Shown in pieces: positions 28,174 through 36,256 of a DNA stretch of 36,256 bases; the stretch's first letter is position 1; every line of letters begins with the position of its first letter. Both the position numbers and the translations under genes were made by a program. Source of the stretch: Actinomycetes bacterium (lineage in GTDB: Bacteria > Actinomycetota > Actinomycetes > Streptosporangiales > Streptosporangiaceae). The stretch is from assembly GCA_025964615.1 (NCBI GenBank), contig JAOPYM010000451.1:1-36256 (forward strand), in the 5' to 3' direction. The notes under the pieces are model-generated. The model saw only the letters and a program-made list of their open reading frames with translations, was not told the origin of the DNA and did not search any database.

Positions 28174-29559
28174 GTGACCAGCATTGTGATCATCGGAGGC
28201 GGACCCGGCGGCTACGAGGCCGCACTCGTCGCGGCGCAGCTCGGCGCCGACGTGACCGTGGTGGAGCGCGACGGGCCGGGCGGCGCCTGTGTGCTGACCG
28301 ATTGCGTGCCGTCCAAGACGCTGATCGCGACCGCGACCCGGATGGCCGTCATGTCCGAGTCCGAGCGCCTCGGCGTGCGGTTCAACGGCGGGGCCGACGG
28401 CGACGTCGGCGGTCTCGAGGCCGACCTGGGCGTGGTCAACAAGCGGGTCAAGGACCTGGCCAGGCAGCAGTCCTTCGACGTGGCCGAGCGGCTCGGGTAC
28501 GAGGACGTGAACATCGTCCGGGGCGAGGCCCGGCTGATCGACCAGCACACGGTGGAGGCCGCCGGGGAGCGGCTCAGCGCCGACATCGTGCTGATCGCGA
28601 CCGGGGCCACCCCCCGGGTGCTGCCCGGCGCGGAGCCGGACGGTGAGCGGATCCTGAACTGGCGGCAGCTGTACGACCTGCCGGCGCTCCCGGAGGAGCT
28701 CGTCGTGGTCGGGTCCGGGGTCACCGGCGCGGAACTGGCGAGCGCGTACCTCTCGCTCGGCTCCAGGGTCACCCTCGTGTCGAGCCGGGACCGGGTGCTG
28801 CCCAACGAGGACGCCGACGCCGCCATCGTCCTCGAGGACGTGTTCCGCCGCCGTGGCATGAACGTGATGTCCAGGAGCCGGGCCGGAGCTGTGGAGCGTT
28901 CCGGGGACGGCGTGATCGTCACCCTGGAGGACGGCCGCAAGGTCGAGGGGTCGCACTGCCTGATGACGGTCGGCATGATCCCCAACACCCGGGGCATCGG
29001 CCTGGAGGCGGCGGGGGTACGGCTCGGGCGCGGCGGATTCGTCGAGGTCGACAAGGTCTCCCGGACGTCGGTGTCCAACATCTACGCCTCGGGCGACTGC
29101 ACCGGGGTGCTGATGCTGGCGTCGGTGGCCGCCATGCAGGGCCGGATCGCCATGTGGCACGCGCTGGGCGAGGCCGTACAGCCGCTCAAGCTGGGCTGGG
29201 TGTCGGCCAACATCTTCACCGACCCCGAGGTCGCCACCGTCGGCGTGTCCCAGCAGATGGTCGACTCGTGCGAGGTCAACGCCCGTACGGTCATGCTGCC
29301 GCTGCACACCAACGCACGGGCCAAGATGCAGGGCTTCGAGGACGGGTTCGTCAAGCTCTTCTGCCGTCCATCGACCGGGATCATCCTGGGCGGGGTGATC
29401 GTCGCACCCCGGGCCAGTGAGCTCGTCCTGGGGCTCTCCATCGCCGTACAGCAGCATCTGACGGTGGATCAGCTGGCGCACACCTTCGCCGTCTACCCGT
29501 CGCTCTCGGGCAGCCTCACCGAAGCCGCCCGCCGCTTGATGCAGGAGCACCAGTATTAA
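28174..29559 (+). CDS. lpdA: LpdA-like flavoprotein disulfide reductase / NAD(P)H-quinone dehydrogenase
   Basis: IVIIGGGPGGYEAALVAAQLGADVTVVE, GGACVLTDCVPSKTLIA, ASGDCTGVLMLA; C-terminus HTFAVYPSLSGS in place of the canonical HAHPTLSE. Confidence 0.88.
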   Translation: MTSIVIIGGGPGGYEAALVAAQLGADVTVVERDGPGGACVLTDCVPSKTLIATATRMAVMSESERLGVRFNGGADGDVGGLEADLGVVNKRVKDLARQQSFDVAERLGYEDVNIVRGEARLIDQHTVEAAGERLSADIVLIATGATPRVLPGAEPDGERILNWRQLYDLPALPEELVVVGSGVTGAELASAYLSLGSRVTLVSSRDRVLPNEDADAAIVLEDVFRRRGMNVMSRSRAGAVERSGDGVIVTLEDGRKVEGSHCLMTVGMIPNTRGIGLEAAGVRLGRGGFVEVDKVSRTSVSNIYASGDCTGVLMLASVAAMQGRIAMWHALGEAVQPLKLGWVSANIFTDPEVATVGVSQQMVDSCEVNARTVMLPLHTNARAKMQGFEDGFVKLFCRPSTGIILGGVIVAPRASELVLGLSIAVQQHLTVDQLAHTFAVYPSLSGSLTEAARRLMQEHQY

Positions 29560-29560
29560 T

Positions 29561-29637
29561 GGCGCTCGCTCCGCTCGCGCGGCCCACCGGGGCTCCTTCG
29601 CTCCTCAGTCCAGACGACGCGGCCCAAGCGCGCTGCG
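29561..29637. repeat. Second dispersed repeat family, copy A
   Basis: GGCGCTCGCTCCGCTCGCGCGG ... GACGACGCGGCCCAAGC shared with 34608-34713. Confidence 0.75.
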
Positions 29638-29638
29638 G

Positions 29639-29950
29639 CTAGCTGCGGTTGACGTTGCGGAAGCCGTGCTGGTGCAGGCGTGAGTTGCGCAGGTCGCCCA
29701 TGCTGATGACCACCACGAACGTACTGGCCAGCAGGGCCATCAACGCGACCGCGAACCGGATCCACAGGTCCGCGGGCAGCAGCGCCAGGACGACGCAGAT
29801 GGGGAACATGACCGCGAGGTGGCGGGCCAGCAACCGGCCCCGCCACCCCGCATCGGTCAGATCGTGCCGTACCCAGTCCCGGTTCTCAGCCGGTAGCCGG
29901 AACCCGAGCGCATAGCGGATCCACCGCCACGGACCCGGGTCGCCGGTCAC
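29639..29950 (-). CDS. Small membrane protein, DUF5313-like
   Basis: PGPWRWIRYALGFRLPAENRDWVRHDLTDAGWRGRLLARHL followed by two TM segments. Confidence 0.7.
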   Translation of the reverse strand: MTGDPGPWRWIRYALGFRLPAENRDWVRHDLTDAGWRGRLLARHLAVMFPICVVLALLPADLWIRFAVALMALLASTFVVVISMGDLRNSRLHQHGFRNVNRS

Positions 29951-29986
29951 CGGAATGTCCCCGCCTGGTCGGGAGTGCCTGCAGGG

Positions 29987-31330
29987 CTAGAAGTCGCCGC
30001 CGCCACCCCAGTCTCCGCCGCCACCGAAGTCGCCGCCACCGAAGTCCCAGCCGCCGCCCGCATCGCCGGAGTCACCACCGAAGCCACCGCCGGAATCACC
30101 TCCGCCGAAGCCGCCGCCATCGCCATAGCCGCCTCCCCAGCCCCCACCGAGCATGGAGCCGATCGCGGTGCCGACGAGAATGCCGCTCAGCATGTTCATT
30201 CCCCCGAAACCGGAGTAATAGCCACCGGCGTACGGCCCGTACGCGGGTCCGGCGTCCCAATATGGCCGCTGGTAACCGTTGACGTTCATCATGCGGGTGT
30301 GCGGGTCCTCGCCGCGCAGCACCCGGGCGGCGTCGGCGGCGCAGGCCGGTACGGGACGGGACACCCCGCCGGGCGGGGCCCAGCCGACGTCGGTCACCGA
30401 GGGCCCGTGCTGCGGGTTGAAGAAGCAGGGCGCGCGCCGCTCCGGGACCGGCTGTCCGGCGAGCCGGGCCCGGGTGGCGATCATGTAGTAGCGGCCGTCC
30501 TCGAGAGCGGTGGTGACCCGCTGCATGTCGGCGGGCTGCCGCGCGGTCTCGACGGCCTTCTTCGCCGAGTCGTACGAGTCGAGGGCCCGGGTGTAGTCGC
30601 CACGGGTCTCCTCGGGGAGCGCGGAGTCCATCACGTTGAGGTCGAGCGCGCTGATCTCCTCACCGAGCCGTGTCACGTCCTCCTGGACGTTCCCCTTGAG
30701 CTCGGCCATCTGCACCGCTTCGCGCTGGAGCCGCTTCTTGCGGGCCACCATGAACAGCCCGGCGCCGCCGGCCACGATCAGGATCACCACGCCGAGCATC
30801 ACGAAGGTGCCGACCATGCCGGACTTGGCCTGCGAGGCGGCCTGTGTCTCGGCGACCTGGGAGAACGCGATCAACCTGGTCTTGGCGTCGGAGCCCTCGG
30901 CCGACTGGGTGATCAGCTTGTTCATCTCGGTACCGGAGAACTTCTTGGAGATACCGGACATGAGGCGCCCGTCGGCGGTGATGGCCACGAACGTGTCGCC
31001 CGAGACCCGGTTCTTCACCGACACGAGCATGCCGAGCGTGGCCTGCTTGGAAGCTGTGTTCGCGACCACGACGGCCTTGAGGTCGGTGTCGGAGGCCGCA
31101 TTGAGGGCGGTCTTCACTGCGGCCTGGTCGGCGGTGGTCATCGAGTTGCTTGCCAGGCTCGTCACGTACAGCTTCGAATCGGTCAGCCCGGCGGCGATCT
31201 GCCCGATGGTGTCGGCATGCGCGGGCGCGGCGAACCCGAACAGCACCATCGCCAGGGCCGCCATCACCCCCGGCAGCGCCAGGCGGCGGACGGCGCGTAC
31301 CAGGCGCGGAGCGTTCAAGTATGAGCTCAT
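29987..31330 (-). CDS. Secreted/membrane protein with signal peptide, one internal TM and a glycine-rich C-terminal tail
   Basis: MAALAMVLFGFAAPAHA signal; TM GTFVMLGVVILIVAGGAGLFMVA; tail GGGDFGGGGDWGGGGDF. Confidence 0.75.
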   Translation of the reverse strand: MSSYLNAPRLVRAVRRLALPGVMAALAMVLFGFAAPAHADTIGQIAAGLTDSKLYVTSLASNSMTTADQAAVKTALNAASDTDLKAVVVANTASKQATLGMLVSVKNRVSGDTFVAITADGRLMSGISKKFSGTEMNKLITQSAEGSDAKTRLIAFSQVAETQAASQAKSGMVGTFVMLGVVILIVAGGAGLFMVARKKRLQREAVQMAELKGNVQEDVTRLGEEISALDLNVMDSALPEETRGDYTRALDSYDSAKKAVETARQPADMQRVTTALEDGRYYMIATRARLAGQPVPERRAPCFFNPQHGPSVTDVGWAPPGGVSRPVPACAADAARVLRGEDPHTRMMNVNGYQRPYWDAGPAYGPYAGGYYSGFGGMNMLSGILVGTAIGSMLGGGWGGGYGDGGGFGGGDSGGGFGGDSGDAGGGWDFGGGDFGGGGDWGGGGDF

Positions 31331-31391
31331 GGTGTAAGTCTGCCCCCTTCACCGAGGGCGACGAACCATGAGTGCTGGAAGGTAGGAAAGG

Positions 31392-33146
31392 TCAGTCCTT
31401 GAGCTCGCAGATGGTGGCGCCGCTGGTGACGGTCTGCCCGACCTCCGCGGACAGGCCGGTGACGGTCCCGGCCTTGTGCGCGGTCAGTGGCTGCTCCATC
31501 TTCATCGCCTCCAGGACCACGATGGTGTCCCCGGCCGCCACCGCGTCGCCCTCGGAGGCGACGATCTTGACGATGGTGCCCTGCATGGGGCTCACGACCG
31601 CGTCGCCGCTCGCTGCCTTGCCTGCCTTCTTGGCACCGCCGCGCTTGGCCGGCGCCCGGCCGGCGGCGGCGGGTCCGGCGGACGCTCCCAGACCTGCCGG
31701 GAGTACGACCTCAAGGCGCTTCCCGCCGACCTCCACGGTGATCCGCTCCCGGGGGGCCTCCGGCTCGTCGGCGACGGTGAAGCCCTCGTACGGCGGGATC
31801 TGGTTGTCGTACTCGGTCTCGATCCACCGGGTGTGCACGGTGAACGGGTCGCTCACGAAGGCCGGGTCGGAGACGATCGCCTGGTGGAAGGGGAGCACCG
31901 TGGGCATGCCCTCGATCACGAACTCGGCGAGCGCCCGCCGGGACCGTTCGAGTGCCTGTTCGCGGGTCGCGCCGGTGACGATCAGCTTGGCGATCAGCGA
32001 GTCGAAGGCCTGCGGTACGGTCTGCCCCTTGCTGTAGCCGGAGTCGAGCCGTACGCCCGGACCGGACGGCGGCTGCCACTCGGTCAGCGTGCCGACGGCC
32101 GGCAGGAACCCGCGCCCCGCGTCCTCGGCGTTCAGCCGGAACTCGAAGGAGTGCCCGCGCTGCGCCGGGTCGTCGTACCCGAGAGCCTCGCCGCCGGCGA
32201 TCCGGAACATCTCGCGGACCAGGTCGACGCCGGCGACCTCCTCGGTCACCGGGTGCTCGACCTGCAGCCGGGTGTTGACCTCCAGGAAGGAGATCGTGCC
32301 GTCCTGGCCGACCAGGAACTCACAGGTCCCCGCCCCGACATAGCCCGCCTCCTTGAGGATGGCCTTGGAACTCGTGTACAGCAGGTCGAGTTGCTCCGCC
32401 GACAGGAAGGGCGCCGGGGCCTCCTCGACGAGCTTCTGGTGGCGCCGCTGGAGCGAGCAGTCCCGCGTTGAGACGACCACCACGTTGCCGTGCGAGTCGG
32501 CCAGGCACTGGGTCTCCACGTGCCGTGGCTTGTCCAGGTACCGCTCGACGAAGCACTCGCCGCGGCCGAATGCGCCGATCGCCTCGCGTACCGCCGAGTC
32601 GTACAGCTCGGGGATCTCCTCCAGCGTGCGGGCCACCTTCAGGCCACGCCCGCCACCGCCGAACGCCGCCTTGATCGCGACCGGCAGCCCGTGCTCGCGC
32701 GCGAACACGACGACCTCGTCGGAACCGGACACCGGATCCGCCGTACCTGCGACCAGTGGCGCCCCGACCCGCTGGGCGATGTGCCTGGCCTGCACCTTGT
32801 CGCCAAGGGCGGTGATCGCGGCGGGCGGCGGGCCGATCCAGGTCAGCCCGGCCTCGATGACGGCCTCCGCGAAGGAGGCGTTCTCGGCCAGGAACCCGTA
32901 CCCGGGGTGCACCGCGTCCGCCCCGGACTCCGCAGCGATCTTGAGCAGCTTGTCGATGTCGAGGTAGGACTCGGCGGCCGTCTGGCCGCCCAGGGCGTAC
33001 GCCTCGTCGGCGACCTTGACGTGCAGCGCGTCCAGGTCCGGCTCCGCGTAGACGGCAACGCTGACCAGCCCGGCGTCCTTGCAGGCGCGAGCGATACGAA
33101 CCGCGATCTCAGCGCGATTGGCGATCAAGACCTTGCGCACGTACAT
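31392..33146 (-). CDS. Acetyl/propionyl-CoA carboxylase alpha subunit (biotin carboxylase + BCCP)
   Basis: [51 protein letters not shown]; biotinyl motif [10 protein letters not shown]. Confidence 0.96.
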   Translation of the reverse strand: MYVRKVLIANRAEIAVRIARACKDAGLVSVAVYAEPDLDALHVKVADEAYALGGQTAAESYLDIDKLLKIAAESGADAVHPGYGFLAENASFAEAVIEAGLTWIGPPPAAITALGDKVQARHIAQRVGAPLVAGTADPVSGSDEVVVFAREHGLPVAIKAAFGGGGRGLKVARTLEEIPELYDSAVREAIGAFGRGECFVERYLDKPRHVETQCLADSHGNVVVVSTRDCSLQRRHQKLVEEAPAPFLSAEQLDLLYTSSKAILKEAGYVGAGTCEFLVGQDGTISFLEVNTRLQVEHPVTEEVAGVDLVREMFRIAGGEALGYDDPAQRGHSFEFRLNAEDAGRGFLPAVGTLTEWQPPSGPGVRLDSGYSKGQTVPQAFDSLIAKLIVTGATREQALERSRRALAEFVIEGMPTVLPFHQAIVSDPAFVSDPFTVHTRWIETEYDNQIPPYEGFTVADEPEAPRERITVEVGGKRLEVVLPAGLGASAGPAAAGRAPAKRGGAKKAGKAASGDAVVSPMQGTIVKIVASEGDAVAAGDTIVVLEAMKMEQPLTAHKAGTVTGLSAEVGQTVTSGATICELKD

Positions 33147-33294
33147 CTCCCCATAGTCGACCTGGTCAGAGTGTAGAGAACCCGGTCGAAGGCACTTCGT
33201 AACCCCCTCCTTATTTCGACGTTCGCCCAGTTCGGGGGATCCGGCAGACCGCCCGCAACGTCACATTCGCGATCTCTCAGACAGGAGCTCTCCC

Positions 33295-34287
33295 ATGCCG
33301 GCTCTCCGCAAGCTGCCCCGGTACAAGCCGGGCCTGCGCGGCACCATCGCCATCGCGGTCATCGCAGTGATCGCCGCCTTCGTCGGCCTGCCCGCCCTGT
33401 TCGCGGGCTTCCAGCGGACCAACGGCGGCGAGGTCGCGGTGGTCCGCAATGGGGGCCCGTTCAACAACAATCTGATCAGGCAGATCATCGATCCCGGGTC
33501 CGGGAACACCTGGATCGGGTTCGGCTCGACCGCGCACAAGTACCCGGCCCAGCAGCGGTTCTACACGATCACCTCGGACGCCGGGCGCGGTGACCGGGTC
33601 GGTGTCGACGTGGTGACGGTGCCCTCCGCGGACGGGGTGAACATGGGCATCGAGGGCACCCTGTACTTCAGCCTCAACCTGGACCACCAGACGCTCAAGC
33701 AGTTCGACGACAGGTTCGGTACCCGGAAGTTCCGCGGCGCCGACGGGAACTCCCGCTATGCCTGGGACGGGGACGACGGCTGGTCGGCCTTCCTCGACCA
33801 GATCATCAGGCCCGTCATCGACAACGACCTGCGTACCCAGGTGAACAACTTCCGCTGCGCCGAACTGGTCTCGTCCTGCGCGCTCGTACAGAACGCTTCG
33901 GCCGTTGCCGGCAAGAACCCGCAGGCGGTCAGCAACAACGGCAACATCGCCAAGGTGCAGACCGCGATCAACACCAGCCTCGAACAGGACCTGCAGCAGA
34001 CCCTGGGCGCCCAGTTCCTCACCGACCTGCACTTCACGCTGTCGCGGATCACCCTGCCCTCCTCGGTACAGGACGCCGTCGACCGGGCCCAGGCAGCGTT
34101 CGCCTCGGTCAGCGAGGCCCAGGCCAAGGTCGCGCAGGCCCGCGCCGACGCTGAGGCCAACCAGGCCCGCCAGGACGGCTACAACAAGTGCCCGACCTGC
34201 GCCCGCATCGACGAGCTGAAGGCGCTTCCATCGGGCATCACCGTTTACGCTCCAGGGAACGGCAATATCGCCCTTCCGACTAAGTAA
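33295..34287 (+). CDS. SPFH/band-7 domain membrane protein
   Basis: N-terminal TM then GGEVAVVRNGGPFNNNLIRQIIDPGSGNTWIG and VTVPSADGVNMGIEGTLYFSLN; C-terminal alanine-rich helix; AGGAGCT RBS. Confidence 0.85.
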   Translation: MPALRKLPRYKPGLRGTIAIAVIAVIAAFVGLPALFAGFQRTNGGEVAVVRNGGPFNNNLIRQIIDPGSGNTWIGFGSTAHKYPAQQRFYTITSDAGRGDRVGVDVVTVPSADGVNMGIEGTLYFSLNLDHQTLKQFDDRFGTRKFRGADGNSRYAWDGDDGWSAFLDQIIRPVIDNDLRTQVNNFRCAELVSSCALVQNASAVAGKNPQAVSNNGNIAKVQTAINTSLEQDLQQTLGAQFLTDLHFTLSRITLPSSVQDAVDRAQAAFASVSEAQAKVAQARADAEANQARQDGYNKCPTCARIDELKALPSGITVYAPGNGNIALPTK

Positions 34288-34295
34288 GGCCCAGG

Positions 34296-34601
34296 ATGTT
34301 TCGTCTGCTCCTTGAGCTCGTGATCGTGGGCGGTGCCTGCTGGCTGGTGCTGCGCCGCCTGGCCTTGGCCCTGCCGCGCCGCGCGAGCCTGGAGGCCGGG
34401 GCTCGGTGGGAGACCCACACCGAGTCCCGGGACGGGGTGACGTCGGTTCTGGTACGGCGGGTGGCGACGAACGGCGTGGAACTGGGCCGTCAGGTGATCG
34501 GCGCCATCCCCGACACGGCGCCGGACTGGGACACCCGCTACCACGAGGCGATGGCCGAAGCCCGCTCCCGCCTGGCCGCCATCAAGGCCCAGGGCGCTTA
34601 A
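34296..34601 (+). CDS. Small hypothetical membrane-anchored protein
   Basis: N-terminal TM MFRLLLELVIVGGACWLVLRRLALALP; 8 nt downstream of the SPFH gene. Confidence 0.7.
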   Translation: MFRLLLELVIVGGACWLVLRRLALALPRRASLEAGARWETHTESRDGVTSVLVRRVATNGVELGRQVIGAIPDTAPDWDTRYHEAMAEARSRLAAIKAQGA

Positions 34602-34607
34602 CTTGCC

Positions 34608-34713
34608 GGCGCTCGCTCCGCTCGCGCGGTGCCTGGGCTGTGTTCATGGCCGCGCCTGCGGCACGGCGCCGGGCGGGCCTTGACGCGCCGCCTTCCCGAC
34701 GACGCGGCCCGAG
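34608..34713. repeat. Second dispersed repeat family, copy B
   Basis: Shares the exact 22-mer GGCGCTCGCTCCGCTCGCGCGG and GACGACGCGGCCC with copy A. Confidence 0.75.
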
Positions 34714-34760
34714 CACCTGGGCTGCGTGATTCTCAAGGGCCTGGGTCTGTCGTGTCCTGG

Positions 34761-35816
34761 TCAGCGGGGGAGGGTGCCGTACGCCTCGATGGAGCCTGCG
34801 CGGGTGGCGGCCAGTACGGCTGTGGAGCCCGGGAGGGCGGCCAGGCCGACGATCGCATCGTCGCGACCGAGCGGGCGGGGGTACGCGACCATGCTCCAGC
34901 CGGTGCCCTCCCAGCCGGCGAGCTGCGGGAAGCCCGCTGTGTTGCCCGCGTTGGTCGAGGCGATCCACACGTGCCCGGCACCGTCCTGGGCCAGGGCGAC
35001 CGGCAGGGCGGCCTTCAGGGGGCTGGTCACCCGCGTCCAGGTGCTCCCGTTCCAGCGCAGGGCCACCGGTACCGAGGCCGAGTCGACCCCGGTCGCCCAC
35101 GCGTCGGTCTTGGACTGGGCAGTGACGGCTGTGAGTTTGAAACCATCTGCCTTTGCGGACTTCCAGACGGAGCCGTCCCAGTGCTGCAGCAGGCTGTTGC
35201 CGACCGCCCACACATCGTCATGTGACCCGGCCGCCAGGGCGTTCACGTCGCCCTTCGGCGAGCTCCAGGTCTTGGTCCACATGTGCCCGTCCCAGCGCTG
35301 GAGGGTGAAGTTGTCGGTGACCCAGACGTCTGCGGCGGACAGGGCGGAGACCGCGCAGCAGCCCGCGCCGGCCGACGTCTTGTCCAGCGTCCACGTCCTC
35401 CAGGTCTGTCCGTCCCAGTGTGCGACGTTGAACGCCGAGCTGTCCTTGCCCGTGTTACCCGTCAGCCAGACATCCTTGGCCGAGGGCGCCGAGACGCCGT
35501 TCCACCCCGTCTGCCCCTTCGGGACCGGCGTGACGCTCCATCGGGCGCCGTCCCAGTGCTCCAGGAACCCCACGCCCGAGTTCTTCCATGAACCGACCGC
35601 CCAGACGTTGCGCGGCCCGCCCGCGGTGATGCCGCTCAGATACGCCCGGCCCTTGCCCGCGTCCGGGATGACCCGCCAGGCCCCCGTGATCTTCGAAGGC
35701 TTCGGTGGTTTCGGTGCTGGGGACGGTAGCGACCGCTGGGCCACCCGTTCCGGGCTCGCCGAACACGCGCCGACGGCCAGTGCCGCCGCCATGATGACCA
35801 TTGCCGCGCGCTTCAT
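34761..35816 (-). CDS. Lipoprotein with beta-propeller-like repeats
   Basis: MKRAAMVIMAAALAVGACSAS lipoprotein signal; repeated DVWAVG...LxHWDGxxW units. Confidence 0.75.
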   Translation of the reverse strand: MKRAAMVIMAAALAVGACSASPERVAQRSLPSPAPKPPKPSKITGAWRVIPDAGKGRAYLSGITAGGPRNVWAVGSWKNSGVGFLEHWDGARWSVTPVPKGQTGWNGVSAPSAKDVWLTGNTGKDSSAFNVAHWDGQTWRTWTLDKTSAGAGCCAVSALSAADVWVTDNFTLQRWDGHMWTKTWSSPKGDVNALAAGSHDDVWAVGNSLLQHWDGSVWKSAKADGFKLTAVTAQSKTDAWATGVDSASVPVALRWNGSTWTRVTSPLKAALPVALAQDGAGHVWIASTNAGNTAGFPQLAGWEGTGWSMVAYPRPLGRDDAIVGLAALPGSTAVLAATRAGSIEAYGTLPR

Positions 35817-36152
35817 CGCTACTCTCCCATGACGGGCCATCAGATTGCGGTGAGGTGAATTACCGACGACTGACGGGCAGCGTACCGATCTGAAACCCGT
35901 TCGGCCATCGGAGCCAACTGATTCCCCCGCTTTCACCGCAGAACCTCAAACCCCCGCCCAGTTCCTGCGTCCCTCCTGTGCCCTAGCTCCCCGTATGCCC
36001 CAGACCACCCCGGGCCGCCCCGTACGCCCCGAGCCGCGCGGGTTACCCGTGCCTCTGGGCCTCAAGGCCGCTCAGATCGAGCGGGGATCTCGACCGCGAC
36101 CACTTCGGTTGACTACCAACCGTGCTTCCACGGTAACCGGTAAGAAAGACCA

Positions 36153-36196
36153 GTCCGGGGCTCCGCCGCTCACCGACCCCCGGCGGAGCCCCGGAC
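36153..36196. terminator. Perfect 15-bp-stem hairpin, terminator-like or repeat element
   Basis: GTCCGGGGCTCCGCC-gctcaccgaccccc-GGCGGAGCCCCGGAC. Confidence 0.6.
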
Positions 36197-36201
36197 CCTC
36201 C

Positions 36202-36256
36202 CCGTTGACTCGTGGCGTTTCCCGCACCGTTTCGCGTTTCGGTGCGGGAAACGCCA
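36202..36256. repeat. Dispersed palindromic element, copy 5 (truncated by window end)
   Basis: CCGTTGACTCGTGGCGTTTCCCGCACCGTTTCGCGTTTCGGTGCGGGAAACGCCA. Confidence 0.96.

Noticed and set aside
29975-31324. 449-aa plus-strand ORF
   Set aside because: Mirror of the glycine-rich membrane protein gene; the minus-strand protein has signal peptide and TM features.
36106-36122. CGGTTGACTACCAACCG inverted repeat
   Set aside because: Short 6-bp arms in an intergenic region with no downstream gene visible; noted only as a possible operator.

Overview
This is a high-GC actinobacterial chromosomal segment (Streptosporangiales-like by gene content and codon use; this is inference). It is gene-dense and mostly housekeeping. 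Left to right it carries: a small coiled-coil protein; an Hsp90-family ATPase translationally coupled to a large TPR protein; a DUF11-type surface protein; galE-galK; a CNNM/CorC-type CBS protein; trpS, a 2'-5' RNA ligase-like protein and a YihY/BrkB protein; a D,D-carboxypeptidase; a GCS2 carboxylate-amine ligase with an M20 amidohydrolase; a BMP-type nucleoside ABC importer divergent from cdd-deoA-add; a PGM2-type phosphohexo/pentomutase, punA and a GGCT-like protein; an LpdA-like flavoprotein; a biotin carboxylase; an SPFH protein; and a beta-propeller-like lipoprotein. I saw no rRNA, tRNA, CRISPR or transposase. The strongest unexplained signal is a dispersed ~65-bp near-perfect palindrome (consensus CGTTGACTCGTGGCGTTTCCCGCAC-[~14 nt]-GTGCGGGAAACGCCACGAGTCAACG). 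There are at least five copies, at about 4891, 23060, 25666, 25989 and 36202. Two lie inside the pgm/pmm gene in frame and encode near-identical 22-aa peptide inserts (VDSWRFPHxxGVQxRxTPRxN). One supplies the deoA stop codon. Arm co-variation between copies supports an invert-repeat structure. This resembles protein-coding palindromic elements such as the Rickettsia palindromic elements, here in an actinobacterium. Secondary signals: a (PSPDR)n minisatellite in the same pgm gene, a symmetric operator-like repeat between the divergent nucleoside operons, a second dispersed repeat (GGCGCTCGCTCCGCTCGCGCGG...GACGACGCGGCCC), several candidate leaderless promoters, and frequent use of the dicodon GTA-CGG.
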